A stretch of DNA of 14,381 bases from Smittium culicis (lineage: Eukaryota > Kickxellomycota > Harpellomycetes > Harpellales > Legeriomycetaceae): NCBI GenBank assembly GCA_001970855.1, contig LSSN01000696.1, positions 1 to 14,381 on the forward strand. Reading direction: 5' to 3'. Shown here in pieces: positions 8,500 to 14,381 of the stretch (the stretch's first letter is position 1; each line of letters opens with the position of its first letter). Both the position numbers and the translations under genes were made by a program. Under the pieces are notes generated by a model. That model did no database searches, was not told where the DNA came from, and saw nothing but the letters and a program-made list of their open reading frames with translations.

Positions 8500-9480
8500 T
8501 ATTTTTAAAGAGCGTTGCACGGGAAAGGGATAAGAGAGGGAGCCCACACAATATTTCAAAGTGCAGAAGGTAGATAAAATATAAATCACTAGACCGCCAA
8601 TTTTTAACGTCAAAGAACCTCAATATCTAATGATAATTGTTACTAAAACTATTAAGGGATTCTATAAATCAGCCTAAAGGAAAGAAAAAAAATTAAGAAA
8701 ACGTCTTATCCTGCACGAGAAGTAATGAAATTCAGATTTTCCCATCGTCTCTCAACGTCAACATTCGAGTGCATCTAAGAAGACGGATGTCACTCTACAC
8801 TGTAACCAGTTTACGACACTAATAAAGCACATATTATTGGAAAAATTAAATCACCAAAAGTTCACGAAGGTAGAGAAAGAAAAAATTAAGAACTAATAAA
8901 GAAGACAGGATATAAAAATCAAGCACAAAGAGGCTAAATTAGCCAATATTTCAATAATAATTTCATATATATTAATTCAAAACGTATACAAGGCTATGAG
9001 AAATCTCATAAAACTAAAAAAACTAGTATATAGTTACTTTAAACATAATATGACCAAGAAAATTTATACAAGAATATAGTTAAAATATATTACATATAAA
9101 GGTAATAAATATAAAAGCCCTTTAATGGGCACCATAAGATTTGAAGAATTAATTTTTTGAACGATTACCACCGCAAAGTTGATGAATCAGCAGGATGACG
9201 AAAATTCTAAAAGATATTATTAATCTACGGAGTTTCCGTACTCTGAAAAGGAGAACTTGATAGGAAAAGAATAAGGGATTCGCTAAATTCCGAATAGGGT
9301 CTAGAGAAGGAGTTCGCCTAACAATGTTCAGTAAATACTATCATATATTTACAGAAAAACCATCGAATATATTAAAACTGAGTTAGGTAGTTCACATATA
9401 CTCAAATTTCCATGAAAAATTGCAAACATTAAATAGAGCCATTGCCGATACATGAGGAAGCTTAGACTAGAGAACAGTAG
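8500..9480. other. Unassigned stretch upstream of the first Ty3-like RT; possible degraded gag/protease region
   Basis: Base composition is visibly more balanced than in 5640-8500, and words such as GCGTTGCACGGGAAAGGG near 8510 suggest former coding or element sequence. I could not recognise a Gag, protease or LTR in any frame on either strand; stops are dense. In a Ty3-like element gag and protease would lie here, so the assignment is by position only. Confidence 0.25.
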
Positions 9481-10260
9481 GGCAATTTCACCCAAAGTGG
9501 AAGCAACGTAAAACATTTATTCAAAATAAGTCGAAATGTAAGTTATGGGGATTTAGCGCAAGTTTTTCAGTATCTTGAAGAAGCTCGGAGACTTGAGATT
9601 AGTTCTAGATCTGAGAATTTTGAAATAATTATTTTAAGAGAAAAAATGATAAAATTCAATCTCTAAACTCCATTTTCAGGTTTATATGGAGAAGGATTTC
9701 ATTAAGCCACTGAATCTATAGGATTTTATTTAAAATACAGCGATAATTATAGCCTGTATCGAGTTCATTTTATTCTTTTGAAATGTTCGTAAATACAAAT
9801 TTATGGAACTAGACTCGTTCTAACTATATCACCACACCAAAAAAAGATGTTAGAACAGTTCGTTAGCAGAATCGAGTGCGAATTATCAGGTTATAAACTT
9901 CTATATATTTATGATCATTGGAGATATCAAAAACAAGTATTAATAACTTAAAATTTAATGCAAGATTTTTTTTTAATAAATAGACTTCCTATTTAATCAT
10001 GAAAATTCTAAACCTTTTCCTATTCAGTCGATCACCAGTCTAGAGATAGAAATAAATTCTCTAAATAAGAAACCCAAGGTGCCTTAAAAAAATTAATTAT
10101 TACTACAAGGAAGCCGGAAAGATTCTGTACGCTAAAAAACACGCTCAACTAAGATCTAGTATTTTCATTGAAAAGCTCAAAGTCATGATGGTAAATTAGC
10201 CAGATGACAGCTTCATGCTATGCGATCACTAGAGCACAAGAATGTAATAAGGAGTCGTAT
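9480..10260 (+). pseudogene. Ty3/gypsy-like pol remnant 1: reverse transcriptase and possible RNase H start
   Basis: Frame 2 shows an ordered set of degraded LTR-retrotransposon RT blocks. ISPKVEAT (9485-9508) and VMGI at 9542 match the region before the fingers. KKLGDLRLVLDLRIL (9578-9622) matches the KKDG-x-R-x-V-x-DYR-x-LN block. SISKLHFQVY (9656-9685) matches the S-K-L-D-L block (motif A), with His at 9671-9673 instead of the catalytic Asp. IKPL...NTAI matches IKPEDI-x-KTAF. After a frameshift, frame 1 gives ELSGYKLLYIYDHWRYQ (9880-9930), aligned to the Y-x-DD box, with Tyr (9910) replacing the first Asp. NHENSKPF (9995-10018) follows, like the N-x-x-K-C/S-x-F block. At 10200, PDDSFMLCDH (stop) S resembles the RNase H start with TDAS lost. 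Order and spacing fit Ty3/gypsy pol. Each block alone is weak; together they are persuasive. Inactive. Confidence 0.6.
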
Positions 10261-10765
10261 AATTCATGTAAATTGTCATCAATTGGCTCTCCTGATTAGG
10301 AAGTCTCACTTTTTCAAGGAACCATAAAAAATGATTATAATGGGTATCATTTCTACTGCTGACCCCATATATCGAAATTTACAGATTTCAGTGAAAACTG
10401 AATAGAGAGGGGTTATTTGTGGGACTCGTATATATTAAGAGTAGTATTTCCATCCCTAGCGTTGAAAATCAGTTCAATTTAGTTACTAGCCTTATTTATT
10501 GGGCTTAGGCTCTCGAGATTTTTTTATTAATTAATGTTAGTTTACTCGTATAACACGACCTCGTTGACTTGTGTGAAAAATATAGGTGGTAATAATCCCC
10601 AGTATCTCCTGAGGAATTCTGAAATGATAAGGTAGTACTAAATGACCAAAAACTAACGCTCTCAACTGATGAATTTTTTGTCAATATTTAACCCTATAGA
10701 ATCTCTGACCAGGCTGACCGGTGAGACGGAAAGTCCGCTCTAAAAAGAGTAATTTCAGCAAATAG

Positions 10766-11130
10766 ATGAATTATGATAGCCACACAAAGCAAATAGTTTT
10801 AAAGTCAGGCCGAAAAAAAGCGAGTTCTAAATTTTATCTGGTTCAAAAACATGGATTCGATATATTAAATCTTACTGATATTCAAATTTATGATCAAAAG
10901 AGCACGTACTGCTACCTGCCAAGGAAACTGTTAGCGCAGAATTTTGTGAAAGCCATGAGCGAGCGAGTATTATAACTTTGCTGACTCCGATATGGAATTT
11001 TGAATTTTTTTCACTAGTTCTATTAATATTTTCAACCAGAAAATTACAATGCAAGCTAAACAAGCGCTTCTGGATCCCGCATGAGGAAAGTCTTTTCATA
11101 CAGAAAACAAGAGATTGAATCATATGGAAT
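10766..11130 (+). pseudogene. Possible integrase zinc-finger region of Ty3-like remnant 1
   Basis: The 69-codon open frame at 10766-10975 ends with CYLPRKLLAQNFVKAMSE, resembling the segment before the integrase HHCC finger (v-P-x-x-L-r-x-x-i-l-x-x-x-H). After a stop, LRYGI would sit where GHxGI is expected. Then frame 1 from 11041 gives KLNKRFWIPHEESLFIQKTRD, similar to the K-x-x-x-R-F-x-WPHM-x-x-x-I-x-x-x-I block. The zinc-binding His and Cys residues are mostly missing. It lies the right distance and direction from the RT remnant for a Ty3/gypsy pol. An antisense 83-codon frame overlaps and has no motif. It is a tentative reading: the N-terminal part of the open frame is unrecognised and could be unrelated. 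Confidence 0.35.
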
Positions 11131-13015
11131 GTTTACTAATTGGTTCGAATTGGAATACCAAGCTATATTCATAAAGCTGATAATCTTTTCTTTTTATGCG
11201 AACGCATGGCAAATTACCTGCAATCCAATAAGAGTATGTATATATTATCTGAAGAATACAAGAAATAGAATATATATGCATAACACGTAATTAATTATTT
11301 AGCAGAATCAGGTATATAGGAAAAGATATTTTTTAACATAATTTGTGCTTAAAAGACACTATTTAATACTATAAAACCTTACCTAATCCATCAGAAAAAA
11401 TATATAAATGAGATAGCTACTTTTTGAGCTGGTTGAATTTGAAACTAAGTAGCTTGTCAAAACAAATTCAGCATCAATTCAGTGATTTAATTCTTCAGAG
11501 GTTAAGAACCAAATTGAATGTTAGTATTCGGCTTGATAACCGCTAAAAAGTTTAGTATAATACCTATATTCGGATTTCTCAGAGCCAAAGAATTATACAG
11601 AGTCTAAGAAAAGAAATCAGATATCTTTGATTTATCATTAGTTAATCTTTATCTCGCCAAATTTCTGTGTTGTGTTTAGCTAATTATCCTGCACTGCGAT
11701 ATAAGCAGCAATAACAAAAAAGCACTAAAATATCTGAAACTTATAAAATCTACGAAACCAAGGCAGCAAAGGCGTTTTTATCGTCGTCTCATGTCTCGAA
11801 ATGCAAGACACTTTTATACTGATTTTTTAGACAAAAAATTTCAAAAAACATTTTGCAACTGTAAAAATTACAAGTCCAGATATAAAAAATATATTAGAGA
11901 TTTAAAAATAATTTAATCCGTAATTATTGGACAATTGAGCATGAGATGTTGCTAATTCAGTAGTTTTTTCAAACACAGTAATAACTATAAAAATTTGAAG
12001 TATTTAAATGAAGTTTTATAAAAAGTATATCTCGTATCCTAGATATAGAAATAACCTATCACAAGCAATAATAATTTGAAACCACTTATAGGGCCTTATA
12101 AAATGACGTATAATTCGAAGAAAATTTAGTCTTGAATGATAAAAAACTATTATTTTTTTTTAGTATTGGGTCACATTAAGTCGCAAACAAACCACCATAA
12201 ATTAGTACCTTTGAGATAAGATGATAGATTATCTTAAATAAGTACTTTGATATTAATTTTTTTTAAAAAGACTTTTATATTTTTTTCAAAAGATACATAT
12301 TAGTTATTTGTAATTTTATATATTTTACCTAATAAAGATGATAAAACTAAATATAAAAAATACTTAGTATAATAATAGACCATAAACGGAAGATACCCAA
12401 AACACGTTGCACTAAAATTTAAGCTTAAACACAATAATATTAGTTAAAAATTATGGTTAAAAAAAGGAAATTTATAAATTAATATATGCGATAAAATGTC
12501 ATTTATTATAGTTGAATTTATTAAAATATTCAACTTGATCCTAGAATTCCGTTCAAAAGTTACTAAATGAATTCAGCGTTCGAATTTTCCTAAAAATGAT
12601 ACTGTACTCGTCATTTTGAATTATATCTCGTAGGTATTAATATAAAATGTAATAATCTTATATTTGATAATAGTCGAACTAACAAAACTTTAAAATTTTA
12701 ATACACAATGAAATAAGTAAGCTAGAAAAAATCATCTTTGATTACAGAAAGTACAGTAATTTTTACCCTTATCATCTTTTCTTTCGCAAAGGTACTATAC
12801 CCGCTATAAAGATTTTTATTTTAAATCTATTCTATCAAAGAATGATTGAAAAAAAAGTGCAAATACTGTATCTGTTAGCCAATATTAGGTTAAGGTACTG
12901 AAAGACGCACGATCAGTGGCTTTAAAGAGGAGATGGAAGCCACAATTTATACCTTACAGATAAAGGAAATCGACTTTTTACTTATAAACAACGTGATCTA
13001 ACAGGTAAAAATACG
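11130..13015. other. Unassigned stretch between the two Ty3-like remnants
   Basis: I found no frame or motif that I would defend. The integrase catalytic core of remnant 1 and its 3' LTR, and the gag and protease of remnant 2, would be expected here by position, but no DDE pattern and no pair of LTRs is apparent by eye. Stops are frequent in all frames. Parts around 12230-12520 are strongly AT-rich. Confidence 0.35.
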
Positions 13016-13830
13016 AATTCCAGAATTATACAGCAACATTTTCATAATAACAAAGAAAAATCGGAGGGGGGGGGGGCTCAGGCCAGATCTGAACCTGAGA
13101 AAGCAGAATCTTTATTTCAAAGAGAAGAACTATAAGTCATAGTAATTAGATTATATATACCATCTAATCCACAGAGGTGATTTCGTGACTTCAATGGATC
13201 TGATTTCCAAGGCCAGGGACCACCATAGAAATGCTGAAAATATTTTGAAAGCAGGACAAACAACATTTAAATAACTTTCCATAATTAAAGGAAAAGCAAA
13301 AGAGATATCGATAGATTTACTATCTGTCCGATTAATGTTAAAGAGACTATTTATATATTCAGAATTATTAACTCAAACGGAAGCTTTGATTTTTATAATT
13401 CGAAAGAATTTATGATAGTAATATACGCTTCTAAAATTTCACAATTTTATCGATCGTTCAGCTCTGATATATTCATCCCACGCCATTACCTTGGCTTACA
13501 TCAGAAAGTTTGGTTGAGCCAAATCCACAGAGAGATTGGAAATCATAGAAAGAATTTATTAACACTTCATGGATACAAATACCCGTCCGCATGTCACGCG
13601 TATTCCAACTAACATTACTCCAGCGGATACATCTGCCAAGATCTGGGTTACAAGAGTGCAAGGTAAGTGAAGCCAAAAGTTATATTTACTATAAAAATAT
13701 TTATTACTTATTAGATAGTATACAAGATAATAGATGTCGAATTCAAGACAGGAAAAACGTAACCTTTTTATACTTTTTCCGTTGCTTGGTTTTAGGTCAT
13801 AAACTTCAAAGAAAAACTACAGAATAAACT
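13016..13830 (+). pseudogene. Ty3/gypsy-like pol remnant 2: reverse transcriptase
   Basis: A second RT starts over here, so this is a different element copy. Frame 2: RII then NNKEKSEGGG (13022-13076) resembles GII...KKKDGG, ending in an 11-base G run. Frame 3 from 13077: LRPDLNLRKQN (like LRPCVDYRKLN), then GDFVTSMDLIS (13176-13208), motif A with its Asp kept at 13197-13199, and HHRNAENILKAGQTTF like the H-x-I-x-I-AE-DI-x-KTAF block. Frame 2 from about 13307: RFTICPINV (like FTVMPFGL) with TIYIFRIIN, then KEFMIVIYASKISQFYRSFSSDI, aligned to the Y-x-DD box and the following strand. Both Asp are replaced (YASK at 13424-13435). Frame 1 at 13711-13790, LDSIQDNRCRIQDRKNVTFL, resembles the I-x-x-x-P-x-P-x-x-K-x-V-x-FLG block after the thumb. 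Ordered, correctly spaced and clearly dead. Confidence 0.62.
13066..13076. repeat. G11 homopolymer run
   Basis: Eleven consecutive G occur in otherwise AT-rich sequence, at the place where the KKDGG codons of the RT would be and where the readable frame changes. Slippage in this run would explain the frame change. Confidence 0.9.
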
Positions 13831-13857
13831 AAAAAGAAAGCTATAGAAAAATAACTG

Positions 13858-13891
13858 TTTGATTACTAATCAAACTTGATTAGTAATCAAA
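13858..13891. repeat. Nested palindrome: perfect 16-base inverted repeat whose arms are themselves palindromic
   Basis: Arms 13858-13873 and 13876-13891 are perfect reverse complements around the two bases AC. Within each arm TTGATTA and TAATCAA pair around a single C (left) or G (right), so the arms are also near-identical direct repeats. The structure can form one long hairpin or two small ones. No associated gene is evident. It lies inside an apparent gap of the Ty3-like remnant. Confidence 0.7.
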
Positions 13892-14381
13892 ATAAATCAT
13901 TATCGATGTTAAAAATATGAACATGTAAAATTATTGCGTAAGAAAAGTTAAGAATCTATAAGAAATTTCGGAAATGTTATAGAACGGTTCAAGCATTCAT
14001 GAACATTGCTGCTGATAATATCTGAATATTCCGCAACATTCTAGGTAGTTCTAGAAAGTTCCATTCATGACAACGCTAATCAGGCTTAACGCTCAGACCA
14101 AAAGGTAATTTTCAGACAGGAATTCGAGATATAACTGCTATATAAGAAGCAATATTTATAATTATTCACGTCGAAGAAGATCAATAAGGTAGGAACATAC
14201 GACAATTGATTCTCAAGCAACATTTCTGTTGGTCTAAGCTCCATTGAATAAAAATTTTCAAGATTTTCCAACTAATACGGGTGCCATATCTGTAATTTTA
14301 TCGGCAAAAAGAACCAGAAAGTCAAACGCGAGCTTTTAACCATACTGCTGGACCATCAGATATGGCGTGGGGGGGGGGGGG
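13892..14381 (+). pseudogene. Possible continuation of Ty3-like remnant 2 (tether / RNase H start)
   Basis: At 14224 frame 1 gives FCWSKLH (stop) IKIF, like the F-x-W-x-x-x-x-x-x-x-F block before RNase H in Ty3 pol, and a neighbouring frame near 14270 gives TNTGAISVILSA, which could be a degraded TDAS-x-x-G-x-x-A-V-L-S-Q. The order is right, but the distance from the FLG-like block (13790) is about 350 bases longer than expected, and intervening bases are unrecognised. The window then ends in 13 G. A 61-codon antisense frame at 14086-14271 has no motif and is not called. Confidence 0.25.
14369..14381. repeat. G13 or longer homopolymer at the window end
   Basis: The sequence ends inside a run of at least 13 G. 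A contig ending in a homopolymer suggests that assembly or sequencing broke there. Confidence 0.85.

Larger units (their letters stand above)
5640..8500. other. Extremely AT-rich stretch without recognisable genes
   Basis: By eye this is the most AT-rich part of the window, with some 60-base lines having only about nine G or C. No frame longer than a few tens of codons and no protein motif is seen on either strand. It holds hairpins (6659-6729, 7500-7532, 8355-8374) and many A or T runs. A slightly richer patch at about 5990-6160 contains several GCGC-containing words but no coding signal. It could be intergenic DNA or transposon sequence decayed beyond recognition. Confidence 0.6.

Noticed and set aside
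9440..9475. ADT (stop) GS as a protease active site
   Set aside because: It is too close to the RT start and is interrupted between DT and G; the surrounding frame fits the pre-RT linker better.
10872..11123. 83-codon minus-strand frame
   Set aside because: No family motif; it overlaps a plus-strand reading that fits the order of a Ty3-like pol better.
11138..11156. GGTTCGAATT, resembling a tRNA T-loop / B box
   Set aside because: No matching D-arm, anticodon stem or acceptor stem could be found around it.
12598..12640. NDT...LNYIS as a degraded aspartic protease DTG site upstream of the second RT
   Set aside because: Only the DT and a vague hydrophobic pattern match; the Gly is absent and no second protease motif was seen.
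13473..13676. 67-codon minus-strand frame, and a plus-strand reading RIPTNITPADTSAK near 13590-13650 that recalls the NPAD motif of RNase H
   Set aside because: The minus frame is antisense to RT-like sequence. The NPAD-like reading would place the end of RNase H before the post-thumb block at 13711, which is the wrong order, so it is taken as chance.
1..14381. CRISPR arrays, prokaryotic operons, phage or plasmid modules
   Set aside because: No regularly spaced direct repeats, no ribosome-binding-site plus ORF series, and all recognised proteins belong to eukaryotic retroelements.

Overview
The window looks like a transposon graveyard in an AT-rich eukaryotic genome. No host gene, rRNA, tRNA, operon or CRISPR array can be supported. 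Everything recognisable is retroelement sequence on the + strand: one DIRS-type tyrosine-recombinase retrotransposon, a LINE that it interrupts, and two badly decayed Ty3-like pol remnants. The host cannot be named from sequence alone. The composition and this mix of elements would fit a TE-rich microsporidian or another AT-rich protist, fungus or animal; this is an inference.

Layout. Positions 1-850 hold the 3' part of a LINE reverse transcriptase ORF (FADD motif) and 5256-5584 hold its C-terminal tail. A 4.4-kb DIRS element (851-5255) sits between them and splits the LINE's C-terminal CCHC zinc motif: C-x2-C lies just left of the insertion and H-x4-C just right. The DIRS element has the architecture known for the group: inverted terminal repeats (851-1038 and 5059-5222), a right-end extension (5223-5255), an internal complementary region (4929-4988) that is the reverse complement of the joined right and left ends, and the order gag, RT/RNase H, tyrosine recombinase. 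The gag-like ORF is open. RT/RH and YR carry stops, frameshifts and lost catalytic residues.

From about 5640 to 8500 the sequence is extremely AT-rich and I see no coding trace, only hairpins, one of them a 71-bp palindrome-ended segment. From about 9480 to 11130 a corrupted Ty3/gypsy-like pol can be followed: RT, a possible RNase H start and a possible integrase zinc-finger region. From 13016 to about 14290 a second, separate Ty3-like RT begins again and runs towards the window end, which stops in a run of G.

Working together: in an intact DIRS element, Gag packages the RNA, RT/RNase H makes cDNA, the ICR templates joining of the two ends into a circle, and YR inserts the circle without target duplication. 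This copy keeps the cis architecture, but its enzymes look dead. The relative order of events is LINE insertion, then DIRS insertion, then decay of both. The Ty3-like remnants look more decayed by eye.
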